Assembly (NCBI GenBank): GCA_019316985.1
Contig: CP079215.1
Location: 3,844,001 to 3,908,000 of the forward strand
Source of the DNA: Paraniabella defluvii
GTDB taxonomy: Bacteria; Bacteroidota; Bacteroidia; Chitinophagales; Chitinophagaceae
Length of the DNA stretch: 64,000 bases
Reading direction: 5' to 3'
Shown here: one piece after another, positions 1 through 9,497 of the stretch
How positions within the stretch are numbered: the stretch's first letter is position 1
Layout of the letters: every line of letters starts with the position of its first letter
Notes under the pieces: model-generated
The model's database searches: none
The model's input: the letters and a program-made list of their open reading frames with translations, nothing else
Told to the model about the DNA's origin: nothing
Program-made: the position numbers and the translations under genes

Positions 1-475
1 AGCACCGGAAATCGGTAACGCGCTGAAATTGAAGAACATGCCTTTGGGTACTAACGTTCACAATATTGAATTGAACCCCAGCCAGGGCGGTAAGTTGTCT
101 CGCAGCGCAGGTTCTTCTGCACAGCTGACGAACAAGGAAGAAAAATATGCGGTATTAAAAATGCCTTCCGGCGAGTTGAGAAAAGTATTGATTAACTGTT
201 TTGCTACAGTTGGTGTAGTAAGCAACAGCGATCATAGCCTGCAAAGCATGGGTAAAGCTGGTAGAAACAGGTGGAAAGGTATTAAACCAAGAAACCGTGG
301 TGTTGCCATGAACCCTGTAGATCACCCAATGGGTGGTGGTGAAGGCCGTGCATCGGGAGGTCAGCCTCGCAGCCGTAACGGTCAATACTCGAGAGGTCTG
401 AAAACAAGGACTAAAGGAAAGGGTAGCGACAAGTTGATTATTCAACGTAAAAACGGTAAGAAGCTTTCTAAATAA
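1..475 (+). CDS. rplB: 50S ribosomal protein L2 (3' part)
   Basis: This is the C-terminal part of ribosomal protein L2, which binds 23S rRNA near the peptidyl-transferase centre. The gene enters from outside the window: the frame is open from base 2 ([17 protein letters not shown]) and about 157 of the usual ~275 residues are present. The stretch [17 protein letters not shown] is the conserved C-terminal L2 motif, whose His is a hallmark of the family. It is followed 28 bases later by rpsS, as in every S10 operon. No frameshift is seen in this part. Identification is essentially certain. Confidence 0.97.
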   Translation, partial: APEIGNALKLKNMPLGTNVHNIELNPSQGGKLSRSAGSSAQLTNKEEKYAVLKMPSGELRKVLINCFATVGVVSNSDHSLQSMGKAGRNRWKGIKPRNRGVAMNPVDHPMGGGEGRASGGQPRSRNGQYSRGLKTRTKGKGSDKLIIQRKNGKKLSK

Positions 476-503
476 TTAATAACTAGAAATTAGAAATTAA
501 GAT

Positions 504-768
504 ATGGCTCGTTCAATTAAAAAAGGTCCTTATATAGCTACTCACTTAGAAAAAAGTGTTAGCAATCAATGAAGGAAGCGCAAAAAAATCGGTGATTAAA
601 ACCTGGAGCCGCCGCTCTACTATTTCTCCTGATTTCGTAGGCCACACATTTGCAGTACATAACGGTAATAAATTTATCCCGGTTTATGTAACAGAGTTTA
701 TGGTAGGTCATAAGTTAGGTGAGTTTGCGCCAACACGCCAGTTCAAAGGTCATGCTGGTGGTAAATAA
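504..768 (+). CDS. rpsS: 30S ribosomal protein S19 (apparent frameshift)
   Basis: S19 is part of the head of the 30S subunit. The start [17 protein letters not shown] begins at 504. The frame breaks in the A-run at 549-555 and resumes as [20 protein letters not shown], continuing through [14 protein letters not shown] to HAGGK. Adding one A to that run restores a normal ~88-residue S19. Because the gene is essential and both halves are fully conserved, I read the break as a sequencing deletion. It lies between rplB and rplV, the canonical position. Confidence 0.95.
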
Positions 769-849
769 TAATAATTAGTAAAGAAATTTATAAAAGTAAG
801 GTTTAAGGCTAAAGATTCTACTTAAAACCTTAAACATCAAACTTATAAA

Positions 850-1254
850 ATGGAAGCAGTAGCAAAACTTAGAAATTATCCAACATCGCCACGTAAAATG
901 AGGCTGCTTGCAGACCTTATCCGCGGCCAAAGGGTGGACCTGGTATTGGCTGAATTAGAGCACAATCCCAAACATCCTGCAGTACCTCTTCGCAAGCTGG
1001 TTTTGAGCGCTATCAGCAACTGGAAACAAGCTAACGAAGGTGGTGATGAAACCGGATTAGTTGTGAAAACTATATATGTTGACGGAGGCAGAACTTTAAA
1101 GCGTATGCGTCCTGCACCTCAGGGTCGTGGATACCGCGTGCGTAAGCGTAGCAACCACGTTACGTTGATTGTTGACGTGAAAAGCGAAGACGCCAAAGCT
1201 TCTAAAAAAGCTAAAGCTGCAACTAAAAAGACAAAAGAAACTAAAAACGCATAA
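850..1254 (+). CDS. rplV: 50S ribosomal protein L22
   Basis: Intact 134-residue L22, an early assembly protein whose extended hairpin lines the peptide exit tunnel. The N-terminus [20 protein letters not shown] and the loop [20 protein letters not shown] are typical. The last ~20 residues form a Lys/Ala-rich tail ([19 protein letters not shown]), longer than the core family and common in Bacteroidota. It ends nine bases before rpsC, so the two are probably translationally coupled. Confidence 0.97.
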   Translation: MEAVAKLRNYPTSPRKMRLLADLIRGQRVDLVLAELEHNPKHPAVPLRKLVLSAISNWKQANEGGDETGLVVKTIYVDGGRTLKRMRPAPQGRGYRVRKRSNHVTLIVDVKSEDAKASKKAKAATKKTKETKNA

Positions 1255-1263
1255 CCAATAAAT

Positions 1264-2027
1264 ATGGGTCAAAAAGCAAATCCAATTGGTAACAGGTTAG
1301 GTATCATCCGCGGATGGGAATCTAATTGGTATGGAAGCAAAAGAGATTTCGCTTCCAAGTTAATCGAAGATAACAAGATCAGAACTTACCTGAATGCTCG
1401 TATCAATAAAGGTGGTATCTCCAAGATCGTTATCGAAAGAACTTTAGGAAAATTAATCATTACGATTCATACATCTAAACCAGGTATCATCATCGGTAAA
1501 GGTGGTGGAGAGGTTGACAGGATTAAAGAGGAGTTGAAAAAATTAACCGGTAACGATGATGTTCAGATTAACATTTTAGAGATCCGTCGTCCTGAGACTG
1601 ATGCTATGATCGTGGGTGATACTATCGCCCGTCAGATCGAAAACCGTATCAATTTCAAACGCGCTACTAAAATGGCTATTGCTTCTGCGCTTCGTATGGG
1701 TGCTGAAGGTATTAAGGTTAAATTGAGCGGTCGTTTAAATGGTGCTGAGATTGCCCGTAGCGAAGAGTTCAAACAAGGTCGTGTTCCTTTGCACACTTTC
1801 CGTATGGATATCGATTATGCAAACGTATTTGCTCAAACCGTTTATGGTAAAATCGGTATCAAAGTATGGATTTGTAAAGGAGAGGTTTTGACTAAAAGAG
1901 ATCTGAATCGAATTTCATTTCCGGAAATGATAAGAACACCGGTGCTGGTGGCGGTGAGCGCAGAGATCGTCGTGACGACAGGAGAGGTGATCGCCGTGGT
2001 GCAAGAGAAAGAAAAATTAAGTTTTAA
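1264..2027 (+). CDS. rpsC: 30S ribosomal protein S3 (apparent 3' frameshift)
   Basis: S3 forms part of the mRNA entry site of the 30S subunit. It starts [20 protein letters not shown] and has the KH-domain motif [15 protein letters not shown] near residues 75-90 and the C-terminal domain [12 protein letters not shown]. In the written frame the end is abnormal after TKRDLN. One missing C in AATCGAAT (about 1909-1912) would restore [15 protein letters not shown] followed by an Arg/Gly/Asp-rich tail of the usual Bacteroidota kind, stopping at 2025-2027. I therefore end the gene at 2027 and not at the later stop at 2040. Confidence 0.94.
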
Positions 2028-2039
2028 TATGACCATTTG

Positions 2040-2068
2040 AAGATTTGAGACTTTGATTATCTCAAATC
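2040..2068 (+). repeat. Low-complexity hairpin spacer between rpsC and rplP
   Basis: AGATTTGAGA (2040-2049) and TCTCAAATCT (2059-2068) are perfect ten-base inverted arms with a nine-base loop. A third partial copy (CGAATCTCAAATC) follows. Similar AT-rich imperfect repeats fill the other long spacers of this operon. Confidence 0.6.
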
Positions 2069-2096
2069 TCGAATCTCAAATCATAAATAAATAGCA

Positions 2097-2519
2097 ATGT
2101 TACAACCGAAGAGAACAAAGCACAGGAAAATGCAGAAAGGTCGCATGAAAGGCGATGCTAAAAGAGGTACTACTATATCTTTTGGTTCCTATGCTTTAAA
2201 AGCGTTAGACTCTCATTGGATTACCGATCGTCAGATTGAGGCAGCTCGTCAGGCACTTACCCGTAGCATGAAAAGGGAAGGTAATGTATGGATCCGCATA
2301 TTTCCTGACAAACCTATCACTAACAAACCTGCAGAGGTTCGTATGGGTAAAGGTAAAGGTAACCTTGAGTATTGGGCAGCTGTTGTACAGCCAGGCCGTA
2401 TCATATTCGAAGTAGATGGTGTTAGTGAAGAAGTTGCGCGCAGAGCATTACAGTTGGCTTCTGGTAAACTGCCAATTAAGACCAAGTTTACAATGCGCCG
2501 GGATTTAGTTACTAATTAA
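2097..2519 (+). CDS. rplP: 50S ribosomal protein L16
   Basis: Intact 140-residue L16, which contacts the A-site tRNA elbow in the 50S subunit. It begins [19 protein letters not shown] and contains the conserved [19 protein letters not shown] and the C-terminal [14 protein letters not shown]. Length and motifs match the family closely. It lies between rpsC and rpmC as expected. Confidence 0.97.
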   Translation: MLQPKRTKHRKMQKGRMKGDAKRGTTISFGSYALKALDSHWITDRQIEAARQALTRSMKREGNVWIRIFPDKPITNKPAEVRMGKGKGNLEYWAAVVQPGRIIFEVDGVSEEVARRALQLASGKLPIKTKFTMRRDLVTN

Positions 2520-2543
2520 TTCGCCATTCTCAAAAATATAGTC

Positions 2544-2758
2544 ATGTCAAAAAAGAAAGAATTCTTAGATAGCGTAAAGGGATTGAGTGTAGAAGACTTG
2601 AAAGTGCAGTGGAGCAATCTAAACAAAGGTTAAAAAAGCTGGAGTTTGCTCATGCAATCACTCCGCTTGAGAACCCAATGTCTATTCGCAGCCTGCGCCA
2701 GGACATTGCCCGCATCCAAACTCTTATCAGCCAGAAAACAGCGGTTGAGCAAGCATAA
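2544..2758 (+). CDS. rpmC: 50S ribosomal protein L29 (apparent frameshift)
   Basis: L29 is a small helical protein near the exit tunnel. The start is [20 protein letters not shown]. The frame breaks in TTGAAAGT near 2590; one more A gives [20 protein letters not shown], continuing with [19 protein letters not shown], the conserved L29 C-terminus, to the stop at 2756-2758. This is about 71 residues, normal for Bacteroidota L29. Neither half passes a 60-residue ORF cutoff, so simple gene callers would miss it. Confidence 0.92.
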
Positions 2759-2790
2759 ACGTCAATACGTCAAACGACAAATTATTAAAA

Positions 2791-3047
2791 ATGTCTGAAA
2801 GAAATTTAAGAAAAACAAGAATAGGGGTTGTTACCAGCAATAAGATGGAGAAAACCATAACTGTTGCTATTGAAAGAAAAGTTAAGCACCCTATCTACGG
2901 TAAGTTTTTGAAAAAAACAACCAAGTTTCATGCACACGATGAGAAAACGAGTGCAGCATTGGTGATACCGTTAAAATTATGGAAACCCGTCCGCTCAGCA
3001 AATTAAAACGCTGGAGATTGGTAGAAGTAGTAGAAAAAGTGAAGTAA
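2791..3047 (+). CDS. rpsQ: 30S ribosomal protein S17 (apparent frameshift)
   Basis: S17 is an OB-fold protein that binds 16S rRNA early in assembly. [20 protein letters not shown] opens the gene, and [19 protein letters not shown] is the typical core. The frame breaks at GAGAAAACGAG (about 2941-2951). One extra A gives [20 protein letters not shown], the diagnostic S17 motif, and then [15 protein letters not shown] to the stop at 3045-3047. The total of ~85 residues is normal. Confidence 0.94.
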
Positions 3048-3187
3048 TTAGAATTTAGTATTGAGATATTAGTATTGAGCTTTTATCATAAAATACACTA
3101 CTAAACTTTAGTAAATATTGTAAAGGAGATGATTTTGGATAAAGTGCTTCATCTAACATCTAAAATCTAACATCTAAAATCTAAAAA

Positions 3188-3558
3188 ATGATACAGCAAG
3201 AAAGCAGGTTAAATGTAGCAGATAACAGCGGCGCGAAGGAAGTACTTTGTATTCGTGTATTAGGCAACAGCGGCCAGCGTTATGCAAGAATTGGCGATAA
3301 AATAGTAGTTACCGTTAAGGATGCAATGCCTGCAGCCGGTATTAAAAAAGGTACAGTGGCTAAAGCCGTTATTGTACGCACTACTAACAAATTACGCCGT
3401 AAAGATGGTTCTTATATCCGTTTTGATGATAACGCGGTAGTGATATTGAATGCGGCAGATGAACCAAGAGGTACACGTATTTTTTTGGCCCGGTAGCCAG
3501 GGAATTGCGTGATAAAGGATACATGAAAATTGTATCATTAGCACCAGAGGTACTTTAA
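3188..3558 (+). CDS. rplN: 50S ribosomal protein L14 (apparent frameshift)
   Basis: L14 lies at the interface with 30S and helps form bridge B8. The first 97 residues run [20 protein letters not shown] to EPRGTRIF. The seven-T run at 3480-3486 then shifts the frame. In the corrected frame the protein continues [20 protein letters not shown] to the stop at 3556-3558, giving the standard 122 residues. The 140-base spacer before it has tandem copies of ATCTAACATCTAAA and no recognisable gene. Confidence 0.95.
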
Positions 3559-3662
3559 ATGCAAAGCGCTTAAGGCTAAAGGCTGAAGGCGTAACGATAA
3601 AAGATTTTCTCGAAAAGCTTTAAGCACTAAGCGAAAAGCGAAAAAGCATTAAGCATATAACA

Positions 3663-3998
3663 ATGAGCAACAGATTTAAACCCAAGTACAACATTAAAAA
3701 AGGCGACCAGGTGGTTGTGATTACCGGTGCAGATAAAGATAGAACCAAACCACGCCTTGTAAAAGAAGTATTGGTTGAAGAAGGTAAAGTTTTGGTGGAA
3801 GGCGTTAACATTAAAACACGTCATACCAAACCTTCTGCGCAAAATACTAAAGGTGGTATCGTTAAAAGCGAAGCTCCTATTAACATCAGCAACGTAATGT
3901 TGTGGGATGCAAAAGCAAAAGCTCCATCTAAAGTAAAGCGTGAGCGCGAAAACGGAAAAACTGCCCGTGTATTTAAAAAATCGGGAGAAAAAATTTAA
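3663..3998 (+). CDS. rplX: 50S ribosomal protein L24
   Basis: Intact 111-residue L24, an assembly initiator of the 50S subunit. The N-terminal KOW motif is clear in KKGDQVVVITGADKD (residues 12-26), followed by VEGVNIKTRHTKP and APINISNVML. It sits between rplN and rplE. A GC-rich palindrome follows immediately at 4001-4020. Confidence 0.97.
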   Translation: MSNRFKPKYNIKKGDQVVVITGADKDRTKPRLVKEVLVEEGKVLVEGVNIKTRHTKPSAQNTKGGIVKSEAPINISNVMLWDAKAKAPSKVKRERENGKTARVFKKSGEKI

Positions 3999-4000
3999 TC

Positions 4001-4020
4001 CCTGTCTGCCGCCAGGCAGG
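4001..4020. repeat. GC-rich palindrome between rplX and rplE
   Basis: CCTGTCTG and CAGGCAGG pair over eight bases (one G-U) around a four-base loop, in an otherwise AT-rich spacer. It resembles the CCTGCCTG...CAGGCAGG dispersed palindromes I know from other Bacteroidota intergenic regions. That relation is recalled and was not tested. Confidence 0.5.
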
Positions 4021-4048
4021 ATGATATCGATTAAAACAACAAAAGATC

Positions 4049-4623
4049 ATGAGCACAAATACATATACTCCAAGGTTGGCAGCAAAATATAAAAGCGAAG
4101 TAGCGCCTGCTTTGGTTAAAAAGTTTGCTTACAAAAGTGTAATGCAGGCCCCAAGCTTGAAAAAATTTGCGTAAACCGTGGTGTAAACGGTGCTGTTACC
4201 GATAAAAAACTGGTAGATGTTGCAGTAGAAGAACTGACAACCATCACTGGTCAGAAGGCGGTAATCACACAGTCCAAAAAGGATATCTCCAACTTTAAAC
4301 TTCGTAAAAACATGCCAATTGGTGCAAGGGTAACTTTGCGTGGCGAAAAAATGTACGAGTTTTTAGACAGGTTGATTTCTGTGGCTTTACCTCGTGTACG
4401 TGATTTTAAAGGTATCAATGAAAAATCTTTCGACGGCCGTGGTAACTATACTATGGGTGTTACCGAGCAGATCATTTTCCCTGAAATTGATATTGACAAG
4501 GTAAACAAGATCACTGGTATGGATATTACTTTCGTAACTACAGCTCAAACAGACGAGGAAGCTTACGAACTGTTGAAAGAATTAGGCATGCCTTTCAAGA
4601 ATATTAAAAGAAACGCTGAGTAA
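4049..4623 (+). CDS. rplE: 50S ribosomal protein L5 (apparent frameshift)
   Basis: L5 binds 5S rRNA and contacts the P-site tRNA. It starts [18 protein letters not shown] at 4049. A missing C near 4145-4152 breaks the frame after NVMQAP-like sequence; corrected, it reads [19 protein letters not shown]. The remainder is typical: [40 protein letters not shown] and the C-terminal [20 protein letters not shown]. About 191 residues in total, as expected. Confidence 0.95.
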
Positions 4624-4646
4624 TTAATAAAACTGAATAATATAAA

Positions 4647-4915
4647 ATGGCAAAAACTTCAATAAAAGCCCGTCAGCTAAAAAAGAAAAATTAGTTGAGC
4701 AATATGCGGCTAAAAGAGAAGAGTTGAAAAAAGCCGGTGATTATGCCGCTTTAGATAAGCTTCCTAAAAACTCATCTAAAGTACGTCTTAAAAACCGTTG
4801 CCAGCTTACCGGTCGTCCTAAAGGTTATGTTCGCTACTTTGGTATTTCCAGGGTTGCTTTAAGAGACATGGCTTTGAACGGAAAGATTCCAGGACTTAAA
4901 AAAGCCAGCTGGTAA
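4647..4915 (+). CDS. rpsN: 30S ribosomal protein S14 (apparent frameshift)
   Basis: S14 of the long type, ~90 residues, without the CxxC zinc motifs of the short type. [12 protein letters not shown] opens at 4647. The A-run near 4678-4683 is one base short; corrected it reads [20 protein letters not shown]. The conserved C-terminus [19 protein letters not shown], then [19 protein letters not shown], is complete. It follows rplE by 23 bases. Confidence 0.94.
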
Positions 4916-4991
4916 TTTAAACGAATATTGAATATTTATATTTAATATTTACCGACCAATAAATAAATATTAAATCTACAATAAACAGATT

Positions 4992-5389
4992 ATGGTAACA
5001 GATCCTATAGCAGATTTCTTAACAAGAATACGTAACGCGCAAATGGCGGGTCACCGTGTGGTTGATATTCCTGCATCTAACCTTAAAAACGTATGACTGA
5101 AATCTTGTACAGACAAGGTTACATTCTTAAATATAAATTTGAGGATGACAGCAAACAAGGCGTTATTAAAATAGCATTGAAATATGATGCAGATACGAAG
5201 CAGCCTGCTATCCAGAGCCTGGAAAGAGTAAGCCGCCCCGGTCTTCGTCAGTATGCAAAGCCAGCTGAGATCCGCAGAGTAAAAAATGGTTTGGGTGTAG
5301 CTATCCTGTCTACTTCTAAAGGAGTAATGACAGATAAGGAAGCAAAAGCTCAAAACGTAGGCGGCGAGGTTCTTTGCTACATTTACTAA
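4992..5389 (+). CDS. rpsH: 30S ribosomal protein S8 (apparent frameshift)
   Basis: S8 organises the central domain of 16S rRNA and is a translational repressor of the spc operon in Escherichia coli. It begins [20 protein letters not shown]. The frame breaks at CTTAAAAACG (about 5083-5092), where one more A gives [19 protein letters not shown]. The C-terminal signature [19 protein letters not shown] and GGEVLCYIY is intact. Corrected length is ~132 residues. Confidence 0.95.
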
Positions 5390-5541
5390 TTGTAAATGCT
5401 AAAGATGACCTGGAATGAAGAAAATGGTTTCAGGTTATCTCTAAAATTAAAATTGAGTGACAATATAAGTTCTCTATACGGAAACTGAACACGGTCAATC
5501 TACATTTTCAAAATTGTATAACTAATTTTCAAATTGAAATT

Positions 5542-6095
5542 ATGTCACGTATAGGAAAAAAATCATCACTGTTCCGGATGGCGTTACAGTGCAGGTGGGT
5601 AGCGATAATGTAGTTACCGTTAAAGGAAAAAAAGGAGAGCTTAAACAAGCGGTTAATCCTGATATTAAAGTAGAAGTGAAAGATGGCCAGGTTACTTTAA
5701 GCCGTCCTTCCGACCAGATCCAGCATCGTGCCCAGCACGGTTTATACCGCGCTTTATTGGCTAACCTGGTTCAGGGTGTAACTGATGGTTTTGAGAAAAA
5801 ACTGGAATTAGTGGGTGTGGGTTACAAAGCTACCAACCAGGGAAATCTTTTAGATCTTTCTTTAGGTTATTCTCACAATATTATTGTAGAAGTACCGAGC
5901 GAACTGACATTGGCTACAGAGCAATTGAAAGGTCAGAACCCGATTATTACTATTTCTGGTAGCGACAAGCAACTGGTAGGAGCGGTATGCGCTAAGATCC
6001 GCAGCCTGCGTAAACCAGAGCCTTACAAAGGAAAAGGTGTTCGTTTTGTAGGTGAAATTGTAAGGAAGAAAGCTGGTAAATCTGCTGGTAAATAA
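5542..6095 (+). CDS. rplF: 50S ribosomal protein L6 (apparent 5' frameshift)
   Basis: L6 lies near the factor-binding site of the 50S subunit. The true start is MSRIGKK at 5542, and the seven-A run after it is one base short. Corrected, it continues KIITVPDGVTVQVGSDNVVT. The two L6 repeats are visible, with the C-terminal PEPYKGKGVRFVGEIVRKKA. A caller that ignores the frameshift would start this protein ~16 residues late at MQVGSDN. About 185 residues. Confidence 0.95.
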
Positions 6096-6213
6096 GTTTT
6101 AAGTTAACAGGTTTAAAAGTTGGCAGGTTTGAGGCAACAATTTCTTATCAACTTTTAAACATTTCAACATATCAACTCAACTCCTGGCAGCATCAGGAGA
6201 AAATTATAAAAAG

Positions 6214-6570
6214 ATGTCAAACGTAAAATCATTAAGAAGACTAAAAATCCGCCACACTATTCGTAGAAAAATCAGTGGTACTGCGCAAAAGCCAAGACTG
6301 GCTATTTTCCGTAGCAATACTGATATCTATGCTCAGCTGATTGATGACAGCAAGGGAGTAACTATTGCTGCTGCTTCTTCAAAAGATAAAGATATTAAGG
6401 CTCAAAGCGGTACTAAAAGCGATAAAAGCAAATTAGTAGGTGCAGCTTTGGCACGCAAAGCAGGTGAGCTGAATGTAAAAGAAGTGGTTTTTGATCGTGG
6501 TGGTTATTTATATCACGGCCGTGTTAAAGCGGTAGCTGAAGGTGCAAGAGAAGGTGGTCTTCAATTTTAA
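6214..6570 (+). CDS. rplR: 50S ribosomal protein L18
   Basis: Intact 118-residue L18, a 5S rRNA-binding protein. Signature segments are [20 protein letters not shown] and [20 protein letters not shown], ending REGGLQF. The 118-base spacer before it carries an inverted repeat (TTTAAAAGTTG and CAACTTTTAAA). Confidence 0.97.
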   Translation: MSNVKSLRRLKIRHTIRRKISGTAQKPRLAIFRSNTDIYAQLIDDSKGVTIAAASSKDKDIKAQSGTKSDKSKLVGAALARKAGELNVKEVVFDRGGYLYHGRVKAVAEGAREGGLQF

Positions 6571-6597
6571 TAAATACTATAATTCTAAATAGATATA

Positions 6598-7115
6598 ATG
6601 TCAACAGTTACGTACAACAAAGTAAAAGCAAACGATCTTGAGTTAAAAGACAAGGTAGTAGCTATAAACCGTGTGGTAAAAACTACCAAAGGTGGCCGTG
6701 CTTTTAGTTTTTCAGCTTTAGTAGTAGTGGGCGATGGTAATGGTGTTGTAGGCCATGGCTTAGGTAAAGCCAAAGAGGTTCAGGAAGCTATTACAAAGGG
6801 TATAGAAGACGCAAAAAGAACCTGATCAAAGTTCCTATTTTGAAAGGTACTATTCCTCACGACCAATGGTGCAAGGATGGCGCTGCTAAAGTAATGATCC
6901 TGCCTGCTACACCGGGTACCGGAGTAATTGCGGGAGGTTCTATGCGTGCTGTTTTAGAAGCTGCCGGTGTGCATGACGTATTAGCAAAATCTTTGGGTTC
7001 TGCTAACCCTCATAACGTGGTAAAAGCTACATTTAAAGCTTTAGCTATGTTACGTGAGCCGGTAACTATCGCTAAAACACGCAACTTAGGTTTAAAGAAA
7101 GTATTTCAAGGTTAA
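6598..7115 (+). CDS. rpsE: 30S ribosomal protein S5 (apparent frameshift)
   Basis: S5 contributes to the mRNA channel and decoding fidelity. It runs [20 protein letters not shown], then [20 protein letters not shown] (the RNA-binding half), then breaks at GCAAAAAGAAC near 6811-6821. One more A gives [20 protein letters not shown]. The C-terminal half has [20 protein letters not shown] and [17 protein letters not shown]. Corrected length is ~172 residues. Confidence 0.95.
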
Positions 7116-7197
7116 TTTTGTTTGAAGTTAAATGTTTAAAGTTCAATGTTTTGCAACAACTTTAAATGTTCAACTTTGAACCTCAAACATACTCGAA

Positions 7198-7376
7198 ATG
7201 AAAAAGTAAAAATAACATTAGTAAAAAGCCCTATCGATCGCCCGGAAAGACAAAAGCTTACTTTGCAGGCCCTGGGTTTAAACAAAACTAATAGCAGTAA
7301 AGAAGTTGAAGCTACACCGCAGGTGCTGGGCATGATCCGCAAGGTAGAGCACATGCTGAAAGTAGAAGAAATCTAA
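7198..7376 (+). CDS. rpmD: 50S ribosomal protein L30 (apparent 5' frameshift)
   Basis: L30 is a small peripheral 50S protein of ~60 residues. ATGAAAAAGTAA at 7198 stops at once. One more A gives MKKVKITLVKSPIDRPERQK, then LTLQALGLNKTNSSKEVEAT and the C-terminal PQVLGMIRKVEHMLKVEE. The L30 signature is unambiguous and the position between rpsE and rplO is canonical. Without correction, only an upstream-extended spurious ORF is called. Confidence 0.93.
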
Positions 7377-7502
7377 TATTTTCCATAGTAAATGTAGAAT
7401 TTGAAGTGTAAGTGTTATACATTTGCATCCTTAAAATTCTACATTTATCATTTTAAGAAGCGAGCCTCCGCTTTTGAGCGCAAGTAAAAAAAAAAGCATA
7501 GC

Positions 7503-7952
7503 ATGAAATTACATGAATTAAAACCTGCAAAAGGTTCTACGCACAAAGAAAAGAGAATTGGTCGTGGTGAAGGTAGCGGCTACGGCGGTACCTCAACCAA
7601 AGGTAACAAAGGTGGACAAAGCCGCGCTGGTTACAAAAGCAAAATGGCTCACGAAGGTGGTCAGATGCCCATCCAGCGTCGTGTGCCTAAAAGAGGATTT
7701 AAAAATCCCGGAAAAATTACTTATAAAGTATTTAATGTAGGTCAGTTTGATCATTACGCAGAAGTATATGGCCTTACTGAGTTTACTTTCGACAGCCTGT
7801 ATGAAATCGGCGCAGTAGCTAAAACCGATAAAATCAAAGTTTTAGGAACCGGCGAATTAAAAGGCAAGTTCGGCTTTAAAGTGCATGCAGTAAGCGAAAA
7901 AGCTAAGTCGCTTATTGAAGCAGCCGGCGGAACTGTAGAGATTTTAAATTAA
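7503..7952 (+). CDS. rplO: 50S ribosomal protein L15
   Basis: Intact 149-residue L15, a late assembly protein of the 50S subunit. The N-terminus MKLHELKPAKGSTHKEKRIG and the Gly-rich segment RGEGSGYGGTSTKGNKGGQ are typical, and the C-terminus KAKSLIEAAGGTVEILN matches the family. It is followed by a hairpin at 7966-7990 and then secY. Confidence 0.97.
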   Translation: MKLHELKPAKGSTHKEKRIGRGEGSGYGGTSTKGNKGGQSRAGYKSKMAHEGGQMPIQRRVPKRGFKNPGKITYKVFNVGQFDHYAEVYGLTEFTFDSLYEIGAVAKTDKIKVLGTGELKGKFGFKVHAVSEKAKSLIEAAGGTVEILN

Positions 7953-7965
7953 TTCGATAATCAGA

Positions 7966-7990
7966 TTGACGCACCTGTCGGGTGCGTCAA
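7966..7990 (+). terminator. Hairpin between rplO and secY, possible attenuator
   Basis: TTGACGCACC (7966-7975) and GGTGCGTCAA (7981-7990) form a perfect ten-base stem with a five-base loop, followed by TTGATTTT. The U-run is weak, so it may be a partial terminator or a processing site. The next 100 bases (8020-8110) are unusually GC-rich for this genome and hold no gene that I can recognise. Confidence 0.5.
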
Positions 7991-8132
7991 TTGATTTTGA
8001 CGATTGTTATGTAAGAAGGAATTTCTTCGAAGTTCCCGGTCCAAATGCCAGCCCGAGGGAATTGTTCTGGCGGGGACTTTGTCCGGGCGGGCTCCTGACA
8101 GGTATCAATAAAAAATATTCAAGAGAAATCAG

Positions 8133-9472
8133 GTGAAAAAATTTATACAAACATTAAAGAATATCTGGAGCATTGAAGAGTTAAGGAGTAAAATTCTTTT
8201 CACTTTATTGCTTGTAGCTGTTTACAGGCTGGGTGCGCATATCACTTTGCCTGGAATCAATCCAATTGCTTTAGAACAACTGAGCAAATCTCAGTCTCAG
8301 AATGGTATCCTCGATCTGATCAATACTTTTGCGGGTGGCGCTTTTAATATGGCCTCCATTTTCGCGTTGGGTATTATGCCTTACATTACTGCTTCTATTT
8401 TCGTACAGTTAATGACGGTACTGGTGCCTACTTTCCAGAAAATGCAGAAGGAAGGAGAGAGCGGCCGCAAAAAAATCAACCAAATAACACGTTATATTAC
8501 GGTAATAGTTACCGTGGTACAGGCTTTTGCTTATGTGGCTTATTTACGTCAAACTTCGGGACCGGCTATTGTACCAGGTTTCGGAACTACTTATTTTACC
8601 ATTACTACGGTGGTAGTATTAACTGCTGGTACCCTATTTGTAATGTGGTTGGGCGAAAAGATCACAGACAAAGGTTTAGGAAACGGTACATCGCTGATCA
8701 TAATGATGGGTATCCTGGCACGTTTGCCACAGGCATTTGCGCAGGAGCTTTCTTTCCGTTCGCAGCGTACCGGCGATATCCTTATTTTCATCATAGAAAT
8801 CGCATTATACATTGCCATCAATATGGGTTGTATATTGTTAATCCAGGCGGTTAGAAAAGTACCGGTTAACTATGCCAAGCAAATAGTTGGTAACAGGCAG
8901 TTTGGCGGTGCACGCCAGTTTTACCGTTAAAGGTAAACAGTGCGGGTGTGATGCCCATTATCTTTGCTCAGGCTATCTTGTTTATCCCTACTTTATTTAC
9001 CTTAGGTAAAAACGGTGGAGACCTGGGGCGGATGTTTACTGATCATACCAGTGGCTGGTATATGCTGATTTACTCTGTTGTGGTAATTGGCTTTACTTTC
9101 CTTTACACAGCACTGATATTTAACCCTAAACAAATTTCAGATAACCTTAAACAAAATAACGGTTTTATCCCTGGGGTAAAACCAGGTCAGCCAACTACTG
9201 ATTATATTGGTAGCATTATGGATAGAATCACTTTCCCGGGCGCTGTGATGTTAGCCTTTATTGGTATTCTTCCCGGTTTGATCCAGTTATTGTTCGGAAT
9301 GACGCAGGCTTTTTCCATGTTCTTCGGTGGTACATCATTGTTGATTATGGTAGGTGTGGTTTTAGATACGCTTCAGCAAATCGAAACCCAGTTGATGATG
9401 CGCCAGTACGATGGCTTAATGAAAGGTGGGCGTATTCAGGGAAGGCAGACAACTTCTGCTGTGCAGATTTAA
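8133..9472 (+). CDS. secY: Protein translocase subunit SecY (apparent frameshift)
   Basis: SecY is the channel of the Sec translocon in the inner membrane. A GTG start at 8133 gives MKKFIQTLKNIWSIEELRSK, typical of Bacteroidota SecY. Ten hydrophobic segments can be followed; the first plug-region motif is LGIMPYITASIFVQLMTVLV. The frame breaks at CAGTTTTACCG near 8921, where one more T gives ARQFLPLKVNSAGVMPIIFA. The C-terminus has DTLQQIETQLMMRQYDGLMK. Corrected length is ~446 residues. Confidence 0.96.
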
Positions 9473-9497
9473 TCTGGCACTTAATTTATTAAAATAC

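Noticed and set aside
155-445. Open frames on the minus strand across the ribosomal genes
   Set aside because: They are antisense shadows of rplB, rpsC, rplP and others, with no homology and no sensible start context.
504-9472. Programmed ribosomal frameshifting in ribosomal protein genes
   Set aside because: Breaks occur in almost every gene at ordinary homopolymers without slippery-site and structure context; sequencing error explains all of them.
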